DNA of 64,000 bases from Gnetum montanum (taxonomy: Eukaryota; Streptophyta; Gnetopsida; Gnetales; Gnetaceae): contig MNCI01014254.1 of NCBI GenBank assembly GCA_015680685.1, positions 163,080 to 227,079 on the forward strand. The letters run 5' to 3'. The notes under the pieces are model-generated. The model had not been told where the DNA came from. It did not search any database and was given only the letters and a program-made list of their open reading frames with translations. Positions within the stretch are counted from its first letter, which is position 1; every line of letters starts with the position of its first letter. Below, one piece after another: positions 1-11,020 of the stretch. The translations under genes were made by a program, and so were the position numbers.

Positions 1-1750
1 TATGGAAGTCTTCATGGATGAATTTCTCACCTACAGAGTTATATTTGAGTAAGCCTTGGACCACCTTGAGTAGGTGCTAAAACAATGTCTTGAAACAAAC
101 CTTAGGCATAATTAGCAAAAATTCCATATGATGGTCCAAGAGGACATTATGTTAGGAAAAACAATATCACAAGTAGGAATTAAGCTTGATCCAAAAGAAA
201 AAGAAAAAAAAAAGAAAAAAAGGATCATCTAAGGAATAATTCCCCAACTAGAAATTGTTAAATATGTTTAGCCATTCCTCGGACACATTGGCTACTACCA
301 ATGATTCATAAATAATTTCTCTAAGATTACAAAATAGTTGATTGAGTTAACAAAGAAAGATGTTCCATTTCTCTAGACCATAGAATATAAAAAAGCATTC
401 AAAAAACTAAAAGAGAAACTTGTAGAAACTCCAATTCTACAAGCATTTGACTAGTCTAGACCATTTCATGTTATGATGGATGCATCAAATTATGCCTTGG
501 GAGCTATGCTTATGTATATGGATGACAAGAAATGTCCATACTACATCCACTATGTAAGTTGAAGCATTGTGGGTGCACAATTGAGCTACACCACCATAGA
601 AAAATAATTGATGGCAATGGTGTTTTCTCTAGAAAAGTTCAAGCATTATGTGCTTGGATACAAAGTATTTGTGCACATGGAGCATAATACCATTCGCTTC
701 CTATGAACAAGCCAATGATGAGCCCCCATGTCATAGGTTGGTGATCTTACAGGAATTTGATCTTATGATGGTAGATCAAAAAGGAACTAATAATGTAGTC
801 ATTGATCACTTTTCTTAGTTGTGATGGAATAATAAAGAGGAAAAGAGCCCACTATCTAATATATTTCTTGATGAACTCCTCTTTGTTAGGGCTATAACTG
901 AACAAGTGCCCACTGAGCCTAAATAGTATGATGACATTATTACCTATCTTCTAACTCATGAGATGCCATAAAGGTTCGATCATAGAAAGAAACAATAGTT
1001 TCTTCACTAGGTAAAATGCTTCATGGAGATTAACAAACACCTCTACAAGATGTGCATCAATGACTTGGTTCATTGGTGTGCCTTTGATGCTAATCAATTG
1101 CATGTTCTCCAAGATGCTTATGAGTGTCCTTGTGGGGGCCACTATGTTGGGAGATGTATGACCATTAATATTCTAATGGTAGGGCATTATTGGCTAATAA
1201 TATTCAAGTATTCTCATCAATATGTCCATTCTTGTGGATGCTACCAATGAGATGATGGAATCACTACTCGAATAGAGGAACCTCAATAGTGTATTTAGCC
1301 ATTGGAACCCTTCGACATCTGAGGTATTGATTTCATGGGTTCCATTACATCCATGTCAAATGGAAAGGCATACATCATAGTCACTATTGATTATTGTATA
1401 AAATGGGTAGAAGTAGTAGTAGTCACCAACTATACATCTTTTACTATTGCTTAATTTGTATAACAAAATGTTGTAAATAGGTTTGGTGTGCCACATGCAT
1501 TAATTTTTAACAATGGAATCCACATTATAGGCACTACCTTTTGAAAATGCATGCAACACTTTGGGGTTGAATATAAACTAATAACACCCTACCATCCCCA
1601 GGTCAATGATCAAGCTAAGGCTACAAATAGGAAAATCACAAAGGTCCTAATGATAACTATTAGAAAATATAGGAGGGATTGGAGCACAAAACTTATGATG
1701 CTCTTTGGGATAACTACTTAACATGAAAACTTTCTATAGGCTATTCTCCC
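1..1750 (+). pseudogene. Ty3/gypsy pol remnant: end of RT, RNase H, integrase
   Basis: Reading the + strand in several frames gives, in order, the end of a reverse transcriptase (a VFMDEF-like YXDD region at the very start), the connection domain (FLGHIGYYQ at about 270-300), RNase H (MDASNYALGAML at about 477-512, then YTTIEK at about 590) and integrase. The integrase zinc finger is at about 1100-1250 and the core at about 1320-1640. Many stops and frameshifts break it. In the zinc finger the first His reads Tyr and the last Cys reads Tyr. In the core the first Asp (GIDFMG) is kept, but the second Asp reads Asn (FNNGIH, about 1507) and the Glu reads Lys (AKATNR, about 1614), all single G-to-A or C-to-T changes. 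The element is dead. It starts before the window. The lineage is Athila/Tat-like by motif style, which is inference. Confidence 0.85.
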
Positions 1751-1756
1751 TATAAG

Positions 1757-2038
1757 TTGATGTACAAAAAATTACCAACACTTCCTATTCAATTTGAGCT
1801 TTGTACATTTTTAATAGCATGTGACCTTGACCTTGACTTAAGTCTAGCAAAAATGGAAAGACTAATGAATCTCAACTTGTTAGAAGAAAATCGATTGGTG
1901 GCCTTGTCATTTAATGAGTTGCACAAGGCATTTAGCAAAAAGCACCATGACCTTAGAATCAGAAAAGTAAAATTTCAACTAGGGGATAAGATCCTCTACG
2001 AGAACCCCACACATGTACCTCAACGAACTATGTTCTAG
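1757..2038 (+). pseudogene. Integrase C-terminal segment of the same gypsy element
   Basis: This open stretch continues the integrase in the next frame. It reads PIQFEL followed by LDLSLAKMERLMNLNLLEE and a basic KVKFQLGDKIL segment, the usual order of the post-core region of plant gypsy integrases (the 'IEFELPT..LDL...RL.QLNELDE...GD.VL' pattern). No chromodomain is convincing downstream, although 2041-2170 still has weak similarity to the polyprotein end. It is a shifted fragment of a dead element, not an independent gene. Confidence 0.75.
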
Positions 2039-2268
2039 ACATTGTGAGAAGTGCCTTATATAATTTACACAACTTTTTCTTCTAGGATCATGATGATCTA
2101 CAAACCTAGGAGCCTAGACAAGAAACAACTAGTTAACATACAACAAGTCAAACCTTTCCACTACCCTATAGAAGCTAATGCAAAACATGGCTCATTGGAT
2201 GGACAACCACACTCAATTTTTTAGATCTTCTCCTTTCAACTTAGTTATGGGGGAGATGGTCATCCATG

Positions 2269-2273
2269 CTAAC
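2269..2273. repeat. Target-site duplication, left copy (ctaac) of solo LTR 1
   Basis: The five bases ctaac stand immediately before the TGTTGG terminus and recur directly after the CCAACA terminus at 4877-4881. A 5-bp duplication is normal for LTR-element integrase. Confidence 0.88.
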
Positions 2274-3647
2274 TGTTGGTACATTTGGCCATTACATGGA
2301 ATAGTTGGAATATTTTGTTCAAAATTAGCACAATCCCTGGTTGTAAATTTGCAGTTTAGTATTGTGAGTTGATGGGAAGCAAGCCAATCTTGATGCTGAG
2401 ACCTTCTTGGAAAGTAGAACTAAAATGTCAAGTTATTCTTGAGTAAAGATCGGAATAAAAACTAAGGAGGGGATTATTTACTACAAAAGAGCATACTCCC
2501 TATTAATATAGATAACACCATGGGTAATGCATTATTGAAAATCAGCTAAGTGAAGGACCTAACAACTGAACATGTAAAATTATCAAAGGATGATTCACTA
2601 ACGCAGTAGCAGCAATGACAAAAGCGGAAACGAAACGCGATGGTGGAGGAAGACAGGGTTGGGCCTCTGTTGTGCCCACGATTACTGCCTCTGCCACCGC
2701 ATTGATTTGGCTGCCACAGGTGCAGGTTGCGGAAGAATAGACAGAGGTGACCAAAAGATGGCATGGGCTTCTTATGACCGAAGGAAGATCGGCCACCAGT
2801 GCAACCGAAAGAAAAGCCAAGGCTGCTACGACCAACACTACGGGCATCACGAGGATCACAGCTGCTGTGAGCATCGTCACGCACGTCACGTCTGAGACCT
2901 GGAAAGCCGTGATCAAACCCTGAAGAATCTGCAATAGACAGAAACCCAGAAAACCTGGATTGGTGCCTTGAAACCCTTGACGAGGACCACCATTGTTACT
3001 GCCGTCGTCGTTGCATCTGTCGTGGGCACCGCTGCTCGAACCAATCTGGCCTTTGTCGTTGAAGTTGTTGCCTATTTGCATGCCGATCTGAGCGCAGGAC
3101 GTCGCGACTGGAGGACGATCAAAACTTGCAGGGCATTTTCAAGAAGCAGAGGTTACAACAATTATAGATCCATACGGAACACACGGCGATGTTTCCTGAC
3201 ACGGCGGCTGAGTCTTCTCTTGTGGCGGTAGTTGCTAGTAACGATTTTTGGCCAGAGAAGATATTTTGAATCAGTTGTAGGATCGGTGGCTTCGCCTTCG
3301 GGCTCATATTTTGGGTCATTCCGAATTTTAATTACAATTATCGGGGATGCAAAAATGAAATCAACTACTGCTACCACCAATAAGGTGGAGATTATATTAT
3401 ATTTTTATGATAAAATCTTAGAGCTTAGTGACACTTAGAATTTAAACTTTAAATTAAATTAAAATACACTTAGAATTTAAAATTTAAATAAAATTAGATT
3501 AAATTAAGTTAGGGATTTTAGATTTATTTAAACAAATTACTTACAAAGGAAATATTCATAATATGTACAAATATTAATTCCTCCTAACTTTATGAGTAAC
3601 CTCCTAACCATATAACCTCCCCCTAATTTAATGGACAAATAACTTAC

Positions 3648-3721
3648 CTAACTTGTTGGGCAAGTAACCTCCTAACTTGTTGGGCAAGTAATCTCCTAAT
3701 TGGTTGGCCAAGTTACTTGGG
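3648..3721 (+). repeat. LTR minisatellite, about 24-bp unit, three copies
   Basis: Units of the form CCTAACTTGTTGGGCAAGTAA are repeated in tandem just upstream of the LTR TATA box; the last unit varies to a CCAAGTTACTTGG dyad. The same array, more diverged, stands at 16592-16728 in the second solo LTR, so it is an ancestral part of the U3 region. A role as a promoter element is inference. Confidence 0.7.
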
Positions 3722-3778
3722 AGAGAAGTTAGGTGAGATATTTTTAAATATGTAACTTCCCTACCTACCTTGGAATCC

Positions 3779-3786
3779 TATAAAAA
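3779..3786 (+). promoter_or_regulatory. TATA box of solo LTR 1
   Basis: TATAAAAA lies in a block that is strongly conserved between the two solo LTRs (the other is at 16785-16792). It divides the LTR into a U3 of about 1.5 kb and an R-U5 of about 1.1 kb. The transcription start is expected about 30 bp downstream, near the AAGGAGAAGGGG stretch. LTR polarity is therefore +. Confidence 0.7.
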
Positions 3787-4028
3787 GGCTTCAAGGGTTA
3801 AGGAGAAGGGGGATATTGGGATCACATTGGAACTTTTGGGAGGTCTCATACATCACACTTTGGAAGGCTACTAGTTAGCACTTGGGCTCTCACTTGGAGA
3901 CACACTTGAGGTCTTGAGAAGAGCTTTGTAAAGAAGGAATTGTGACGATTGCTTGTAAGATTGCTTACTAAAGGAAAGATTTCAGCCTCTTTGTCATGGT
4001 CCTGTCAGTTATGCATTTCATTTTTTGT

Positions 4029-4548
4029 NNNNNNNNNNNNNNNNNNNNNNNNNNNNNNNNNNNNNNNNNNNNNNNNNNNNNNNNNNNNNNNNNNNNNNNN
4101 NNNNNNNNNNNNNNNNNNNNNNNNNNNNNNNNNNNNNNNNNNNNNNNNNNNNNNNNNNNNNNNNNNNNNNNNNNNNNNNNNNNNNNNNNNNNNNNNNNNN
4201 NNNNNNNNNNNNNNNNNNNNNNNNNNNNNNNNNNNNNNNNNNNNNNNNNNNNNNNNNNNNNNNNNNNNNNNNNNNNNNNNNNNNNNNNNNNNNNNNNNNN
4301 NNNNNNNNNNNNNNNNNNNNNNNNNNNNNNNNNNNNNNNNNNNNNNNNNNNNNNNNNNNNNNNNNNNNNNNNNNNNNNNNNNNNNNNNNNNNNNNNNNNN
4401 NNNNNNNNNNNNNNNNNNNNNNNNNNNNNNNNNNNNNNNNNNNNNNNNNNNNNNNNNNNNNNNNNNNNNNNNNNNNNNNNNNNNNNNNNNNNNNNNNNNN
4501 NNNNNNNNNNNNNNNNNNNNNNNNNNNNNNNNNNNNNNNNNNNNNNNN
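4029..4548. other. Assembly gap (520 N)
   Basis: A run of N lies inside solo LTR 1. The matching stretch of solo LTR 2 (about 16959-17669) is about 711 bp, so the true missing length is probably nearer 700 bp than 520 unless there is an indel. Open frames spanning the gap are artefacts. Confidence 0.95.
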
Positions 4549-4876
4549 AAATGTTTTTGCAAAATTTTATTTGTTACAAGTAGGTATTATAAGGACTGCA
4601 TAGACTAGGCAGTTGAACAAAAAAGGAAATTTCCAACAACTCACAGTACTTGGCAAAGTTGGCTGAATCTCTTTAAAGTAAGTCATTTGTAGTTTACACA
4701 CAACGCAATCGTTACATTTCTCACAACCGCACGCTGCAACAACACACACACATACTCACATTAACTACTGAGTTTATTTGGAGGTATCTGGGCCTTGGTG
4801 TTGCCAGAGACCAACATGCACCTATATCCTATTCGAGGACACTCGTTGGTGGTCGCGTCCCAAACGGTTGCCAACA

Positions 4877-4881
4877 CTAAC
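4877..4881. repeat. Target-site duplication, right copy (ctaac) of solo LTR 1
   Basis: This is identical to 2269-2273 and directly abuts the LTR end CCAACA. Confidence 0.88.
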
Positions 4882-6775
4882 CATATAAGTAGCTCCTAAA
4901 ATTTCCACCATTTGTTTTACACATTTTTTTCACCTTATTATTTTTACAACTTTTTTTGTTTACACATTCTTTATCTTACACCTATTTTTTATTTACATTA
5001 TTAAATTTTTAAGATTTTTTTTCTTACATCATCATTAGTACGTTTTATGTTGATTAAGTATTTTACAATTTCTTGTATATTTTCCTTTCTTTGGATGTGA
5101 TTTTCTTATTATGTTTTAATAATAACGTGCCTTATTACTAACTTGGTATAGTGTGTTTGATTAATGTGGGCATGTGCTATTTGGTTATTTGATTGTGGGT
5201 GTCTAAATTCTAGCTTTGAATTTTGCTACTGATAACTAGGACATGGTTTATTTTTCATGTAATAGGCAATGAGTCCATAACCTCTATCCATTCACAAACT
5301 CTATGGTTTTCCTTGTTTTGTAAATGTGTAGTCCCTTTTTCATTAATAAAACCATAATGAATTTATGACCGTGGTAGTTTTTGGGTTTTCGAAAGATTCA
5401 AAGGTTTGAATAAGGTGTGACTTCAAAGGGATTCTATACTCTTTGTGTCTCTCTTCTTAATTGGATGCATGTGTATTTTCATGGATTTATTACCATTCCA
5501 TGTCAACCAATAACAGGAAGTTGAATAAGTCTTTACATGGTGTGNGATTAAAAAAATAACAATGATGAGAATTCAAAGCACACCCCTTAGAAAAAATAAA
5601 TAGGCTATAAACACTAGTTACAAGACTAGAAAGACATGTTACCCATGCCTAAAGGTCCTCTCTAACTAAGGCCCTTCATCACTTCCTACTTCTCTTTTCT
5701 TCTTTAATAAGGAATGATGGTTATTTTGTGTCTCAGGGGGGTGGACTAGTTCTAGAATGGTGATGCAATGTCATTGAATATGGTTAGTTTTGATTTGGAC
5801 TAAGGATGGATTTTATTAGGTCACTTAAGCACAAAATTTACAAGGGATTTCATGTGACCTTAGTTGGGAACTCCATTCTACACACACTCTCTCATCCACC
5901 TATGTTGTCCATGTCTCACCTCATTACTGATTTCATGTTCTTGTTCGATGTCTTAGTTTGTTGTGTTGAAATTATTAGGTAGTTTCTTTTGGGTTCTTTG
6001 TACTTAACTTTCTATAACTATTAGTCACCCATGAAACCCATGGACTCCTTAATTTGATGTAAGGGAAATTGAAGGCCTATGCCTACTTTGGGGAGGACCC
6101 ACTTGCATATCTTTTGGTTGGATTAGTTAAGTTCTTTATCCTTAGATATTCTCACAATCAAATCCTTTTTCATGCCTCATCAATGGCATCCAATTGTGCA
6201 CATCTTCACAACGTTTTTTTTTTAGTAAAATCCTCTCTTTATTATTGTGAATCCTTAAAACCTCTTCAAGCATTTCATTGTGTTGTAATTTTTAGAATTT
6301 AATAATGATATGCTTATCCATTTCACATATTTTTCAATCTTCCTACTAACACTATTAAATAGATAAATCCATCATAATTGCAACCCAACCAAGTGTAATT
6401 GCTAACAAGACCAAGTAATTAAAAGCTATATGTTACACATTGCTTACTAATTCATGATTTTGTTGTGATTACAGTGGGAAGTGTAGATTGAGAGTGGAAC
6501 TATATTTACCAATGAATAAGTAGTAGCCCCATCTAATGACAAGCCCTTATGATTGTTGAATCTTATTCCATTTGCTTCAGCTACTACAGGAGTTGGATGT
6601 CAATTTTGTCCAGGGTGTTTACTTCTATTATCATGAACACCCAATTTTGTAAAAGATTGTAAATTCATACACTTAAGCACTTAGAGTCTATTTGTTTTAT
6701 CTATGTTAGTTTGCATGTTAGTTAATAATCCCATACCTTCCTAATATTTTGTAAGGAACTTGTTCCTCCTATTGT
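4882..6775. other. AT-rich non-coding stretch, probably old gypsy 3' region
   Basis: No recognisable gene. It is AT-rich with poly-T tracts at 4915-5050, one ambiguous base at 5545, and short uninformative open frames (for example 6069-6302 +). By position it lies between the gypsy integrase and a possible polypurine tract, so it may be the 3' non-coding part of that element. That is inference. Confidence 0.4.
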
Positions 6776-6803
6776 TCACTTGAGGACAAGTCTTTATTCA
6801 GTC

Positions 6804-6811
6804 GTGAGGGT
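6804..6811 (+). promoter_or_regulatory. Possible polypurine tract of the + strand gypsy element
   Basis: The sequence TTGAGGACAAG followed about 15 bp later by GTGAGGGT and then TGATGAATC resembles the end of the internal region of plant gypsy elements, where a GAGGACAAG motif precedes the polypurine tract and the 3' LTR. The tract is short and no matching 5' LTR is in the window, so this is tentative. Confidence 0.35.
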
Positions 6812-6812
6812 A

Positions 6813-7330
6813 TGATGAATCATGTTTTGTTATGTTCCAATATTGGATACATGATATTGGAGCCTTGATATCAGACCCCAAGATACGATGTTGAATATCT
6901 AATATCACGAGGTATGTGTTGATCTATAAATATATCACTTGGGCACATGGTTCCCATATAGTTTTTTGTCATAGCATAGCAAAGCTCTTGTAGTTTGTTT
7001 TCTTTAGAGTTAGAATATTTTCCAAAGTGCCTGCAGTAGGAGTCCTTGAGTATATGGATCTTTATTCAAGAATTGTTATACCAAATCATGGTAGTGTGTG
7101 TGGAAATAAAGACAAGCTTTTTTATGAAACTTTGCAGCACCTTGGCTAGCTTAAATATTTTGTTTATGCATTCAATGTTTTATGCAATTTCCTTAAGTTT
7201 TCTCAAGTAATTAAGCTAAAGTAAGTTATTTCAATTAAATAGAATTAATTGAGCACATAAGTATGACCTCTTCAAGCATGCATATCACTCTTGGTAATCT
7301 CAGCAATGCTTAACATTTGGTAACCCAATA
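6813..7330 (+). mobile_element. Candidate 3' LTR of the + strand gypsy element
   Basis: It starts TGATGAATC directly after the possible polypurine tract, and contains CTATAAATATAT at about 6925, a plausible LTR TATA box. The right end (about 7330, after TTAACA) is a guess, because no partner LTR is present for comparison. Confidence 0.3.
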
Positions 7331-7689
7331 GCGTTATATGTGTTTAGGATGTGCATGGAAAGTGGGATTGAATATTTATGTTAAGATAGTTAGTTATTGA
7401 TCAGCAATTAGATTAAGTTAAATTAATTATAAATTACATTTCAACCTACTCTAAATCATAGAAAAATGAAATATAAAATAATAAAAATCATGTGCCTTAT
7501 ACTTAACCATACAATTAAGCTCCACAAGTATAGTTGAGAAGACAACGATTATCATGATTAGATTTCACATTCTAAAACTAGTATACTTAAGAACTTAAAG
7601 TCTACAAAATTCAACTAGATAGTGCGTGAATGCTTGTGATTTGTATGGTTGGGTATAGGGGTACCTTGCCACTCATCACAATGATATGA

Positions 7690-8000
7690 AGTAAGGTTAA
7701 ATGAGTCTAAAACATAGCATGGACAAAGCCAGACAAGGTTAAATAAAGCAAGGTAGGAAACATATGGTCCAATGTGGTCAATTAAGTTCTCATTTTGCTA
7801 GTTTTAGGCCTTGGTAGGCTGTAATATCACTAGTTTTGGGCCTTGGCAAGGAGGCATATTTCAATGGGTAGGGTCAAAGCAAGGTAAATCTAAATAAAAC
7901 AAGGTAAAATAAAATGATATTGAGGTACAATTTGAGTTAAAATAATAAGCAAAATGGAATAAAACATTGCAAACTAGGTGAAACAAGGGGAAATAGTGCA
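7690..8000. repeat. Dispersed repeat with AAGGTTAAAT and TAGTTTTAGGCCTTGG motifs
   Basis: Short degenerate words such as AAGGTTAAAT and GCTAGTTTTAGGCCTTGGTAGG recur here. Similar segments stand at 14340-14680 and 48650-49300. At 7.7-10.2 kb and at 48.65-51.5 kb the segment is followed on the + strand by dyad-bearing repeats, so these may be parts of one repeat family, perhaps an LTR. No coding capacity is seen. Confidence 0.5.
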
Positions 8001-8006
8001 CATTTA

Positions 8007-8030
8007 AATATATATGTATATATATATATT
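8007..8030. repeat. AT microsatellite
   Basis: A nearly pure TA dinucleotide run with one G, followed by T-rich sequence to about 8070. Confidence 0.8.
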
Positions 8031-8090
8031 TAATTTAACAATAATATTATTTTTATTTTTTTAATTACCATTCGACAAGGCATTGAGAGA

Positions 8091-9270
8091 GTAGTTGTGT
8101 CATTTGGGCTCACCCGGTGCAAACGTGCATGCATGGGTGGGTGATGGCAGTGAGGGCAAAGAGTAGGAAGGTAACAAAGAATAGTGAGTTGTTGTGGCTA
8201 GGGCATTGTAGCAATAGGGCATGGGGCATGATAGGGATGGTAGTACGACACTTGCAATGGCTAGAGAAACACAAGGGTTGCGACAAGGATTTTCTAGTAT
8301 GCCATAGTACCATGAGGATTTGTTTGACATTGGCCACATAGATGCTTTTAGCAATTGTCATGTAGAGGCCATGGTGCTTCTTCATAGGAACATAATTATG
8401 AGCCAGTCATGGAGAAAAATGTAGTGGTGATAGTAGAGTAGTGCATGATGGCAAATGATGGAAGAGACAACACATGGAAGTTCATGACAACATGCATGGA
8501 TAGCACAATGATAGTAAGCAAGAAATGCTGCCATGTGTGGTGGTAAGGGTAGGTGGTCAACATAGAAGGAAGATAGTGGTGGCGATGGTTTTTGGAAGCA
8601 TATTTGCTAGATTTGGGCAAGGAGGGGCCATTGATCCATACTGGATCATGTATTGCAAGCATACTTGGTCAAGGTGCCTCAAGGCTATATGGCCTCACAT
8701 GGAGTTGGCTCTACTTCTCCAAGCATGATAGAGACAATAGAACTCCCATAAGAGGAGTTCTTTTTTCACTCGAAGAAACTACAACAGGGTGGAGAAGTAC
8801 TCTACTTTGGATAACCTTTTCTTTAATTAATCTTCCCACACTTTTCTACTTTTTTATGACCATTAACAATGTTGCATACACCACCTTTTCTCCTCTTCTT
8901 TGTTTTAGTGGTATCTTGACCAACCCTATATTAGTAGTAGCATTACAAACTTTGCAATAGCTAATTTTAAATTGGTATATCCGATCTATGGCATTGGAAA
9001 CATAGGGAATTTACCGATACCTCATTGAAATTTAAACCTTGGTTTTTCATGTCACTAAGGTATGCTTGCATGATTCTTAAACATGATGCCAATGGAAAAG
9101 AGTTCCTAGATAAGATAAGGAAAAGGCTAAATGCATTAAGGTTTCATATCCAATTCAATGTTATTCTTGGCTTGATGTTCAATGGCTGAATAAGTTCGAC
9201 TTCATTCTAGATTCTATTCCAAACTGGGTAATGAATTTTATGCTTACAAGAGGAGGTTATATTTTGTTTT
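8091..9270. other. Unassigned stretch, no gene recognised
   Basis: Slightly more G-rich than its neighbours, with several short overlapping open frames on both strands (the longest is 122 codons at 8592-8960, +). None has a recognisable motif or a partner elsewhere in the window. A perfect 8-bp hairpin with a 7-base loop (AGAACTCC/GGAGTTCT) stands at 8739-8761. Confidence 0.4.
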
Positions 9271-9273
9271 TTC

Positions 9274-9297
9274 ATATATATATATATATATATATAA
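9274..9297. repeat. AT microsatellite
   Basis: An uninterrupted AT dinucleotide run of about 12 units. Confidence 0.85.
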
Positions 9298-9499
9298 TGC
9301 AAGTTGACTCACTAGTTTGCTATTCAGTCTGCATCCAAAACTCAAAATCGTTAAGTAGTTTTCCATGGTAACAAGATTTCATGGAAGTTGTACAAAAGTA
9401 ATGTATATACCTAAAGAATTTCAGTTTCTAATAAAAGAGGTAGGGTGCTAAGGTTCTTGGGTAGTCAAGTTGAGTTGGAAATGATTTGTTTCATGGTTT

Positions 9500-10190
9500 G
9501 CAAGTGGACTACACTAGGCTTTACCAGTGACTATGTTGGCCCAGTGTGATCATGCAGATCTTTATCATAGTCATCATTCTCATGTGATTTTTAAGTCGAT
9601 TGAAGTTTATTATGGTTTTTATGGTCAATCCCACTTTTGAAACCCTATGCACTAGGCCAACGTAGTCACAAGGTCCGTTCAGTGTAGTCATAGTTTTTAG
9701 CTAATTTCTGGCAAGCTTGGTGAATGGGGAAGAGACTTATCTAATTCTAACTACACTAGGCTAGCATAGTCATGCTCCTGGCTAGTGTAGTCATCCCTAA
9801 GAATTAATTTGTGATGGGATTTAGCACAGTGATGCTCCTGGCTAGTAGTCATCCCTAAAAATTGATTTGTGATGGGATTTGAAGCTATTCTAATGCTTGG
9901 TGACTCCTAGTTTCAATGGCCAGTTGCTAATTTTGGTCACAGGGTTTCATGGGTTGTTATGCTAGGAGGTGGTAAAAAACATGATTTTCCAACTATGCTG
10001 GGCCAACATAGTCATACAATCCCCCAACTCAGTTGAGATTGAAAAATGGTAAAAAGAATTATTTCCTACATGACTATGTTGGGCTAGTGTAGCCATGAAA
10101 TTACTAACATAGTTGGAATTGGAAAATGGTAAAAAGCATTATTTCCCACATGATTATGTTGGGCTAGTGTAGTCATGTAATTCCTAGGGA
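9500..10190. repeat. Dyad-bearing repeats related to the 49-51 kb array
   Basis: Imperfect dyads of the form ACTACACTAGG..CTAGCATAGTC recur at about 9503, 9648, 9750, 9983, 10073 and 10153, often followed by a single half-site (GCTAGTGTAGTCAT). The motif matches that of the 49363-51530 array, but spacing here is irregular. It is non-coding. It may be a decayed copy of the same array or of the LTR that carries it. Confidence 0.6.
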
Positions 10191-10205
10191 TTGGAAAATG
10201 GTAAG
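10041..10205. repeat. 80-bp tandem repeat, about two copies
   Basis: Units start with GGAAAATGGTAAAAAG at 10041 and 10121, with a partial third at 10193. Each contains TTATTTCC.ACATGA.TATGTTGGGCTAGTGTAG. The two full copies are about 90 percent identical, so this duplication is younger than the surrounding dyad repeats. Confidence 0.75.
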
Positions 10206-10476
10206 TTTTGACCTAAATTTGAAATTTTTTTAAGGAAAAGAGACATCAAACTTTCTTTTTCTATGGTAGAAACCACTCCATAAAATTCTTAGGCTATCAG
10301 AACATGAAAAACAGCAGTAATCCAACTGGAAATAGAGGAAGAATAAACAATTTTCTGTGTTCATTCCCTTTCTCACACAGTAGGCCTTACCCTGGCCAAT
10401 GGGTGAAACACTAATCAAAGCTAATGTACACACACACAAAAGGAGGAATCTAAAAAGAGCATGAGAAAATAAAAAA

Positions 10477-11020
10477 CTTGGGAACAAATGGATTCATCAA
10501 TGATTCAGCATATTCACAGGCAGGCTTTTGTCCAACAACATTTCTCAGGACTTGACTGAATTCATTTGTAGAGTACTCATGTCTAACAACATCTGCCATG
10601 ATTTGGTTTCATGTGTTTCATCTTCCCATGTTATCAACAATCTCTCTTCTTGATCATTAATAATATTCTTAACATCAAAACTCAAGTTCTCCTTCTTCTT
10701 GTTATCACCAAAGACTATTAAAACAAAAGCATCATTGACTTTCCTCTTAAGATTCCTGATCATTTCCTTGCCATCACCACCAGAATTAAGAGAAACATTG
10801 ATTTTGCTGTTGAAATTCATATTTTCGTTATCTTTATCATCATCCAAACCAAAAGCAGAAATAGCACTGCCATTATTGTGTGAAAATGCATGATCGCACT
10901 GAACTTTCAAATTGCAATCCAAATTCTGCTCATGAATGCAGCCCAAATGAGCATGCATAATCGGTAGCCAAAGCTCATCATTGTGCACCGAATGCTTCTT
11001 TGGAAATTCATGTGATGACA
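10477..11020 (-). pseudogene. Unrecognised coding-like fragment, frameshifted
   Basis: On the - strand one frame runs without stop from about 11020 to 10545 and includes SSHEFPKKHS, HNDELWLPIM, an acidic DDDKDNEN stretch and a Lys-rich block. At about 10600 a second frame takes over (10599-10477) and reads RHEYSTNEFSQVLRNVVGQK, with protein-like composition unlike the AT-rich surroundings. An in-frame TGA stands just before the first segment, so the ATG-less start is not reliable; the frame lister's start at 10988 is a GTG. I do not recognise the family. It could be a decayed host gene or exon, or a transposon gene. No copy is seen elsewhere in the window. Confidence 0.4.

Larger units (their letters stand above)
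2274..4876 (+). mobile_element. Solo LTR 1 (about 2.6 kb, contains an assembly gap)
   Basis: It begins TGTTGG and ends CCAACA, is flanked by a perfect 5-bp duplication, and has no internal region on either side, so it is a solo LTR left by LTR-LTR recombination. It matches the element at 15016-17997 along its length, including the promoter, a GC-richer block (about 2640-3310), and the end with GTTGCCAGAGACCA. It sits in the 3' part of the + strand gypsy remnant. The open frames inside it (2.5-3.4 kb) lie in LTR sequence and are not supported as genes. Length is uncertain because of the gap at 4029-4548. Confidence 0.9.

Noticed and set aside
2542-3240. Overlapping open frames of up to 179 codons on both strands
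   Set aside because: They lie in the GC-richer U3 block of solo LTR 1; the matching block of solo LTR 2 does not keep them open, and no motif is seen.
3949-4608. Open frames of 185-219 codons across the N run
   Set aside because: They consist almost entirely of unknown residues from the assembly gap.
8100-8960. Cluster of open frames on both strands
   Set aside because: No conserved motif, no consistent strand, all short; likely chance in G-richer DNA.
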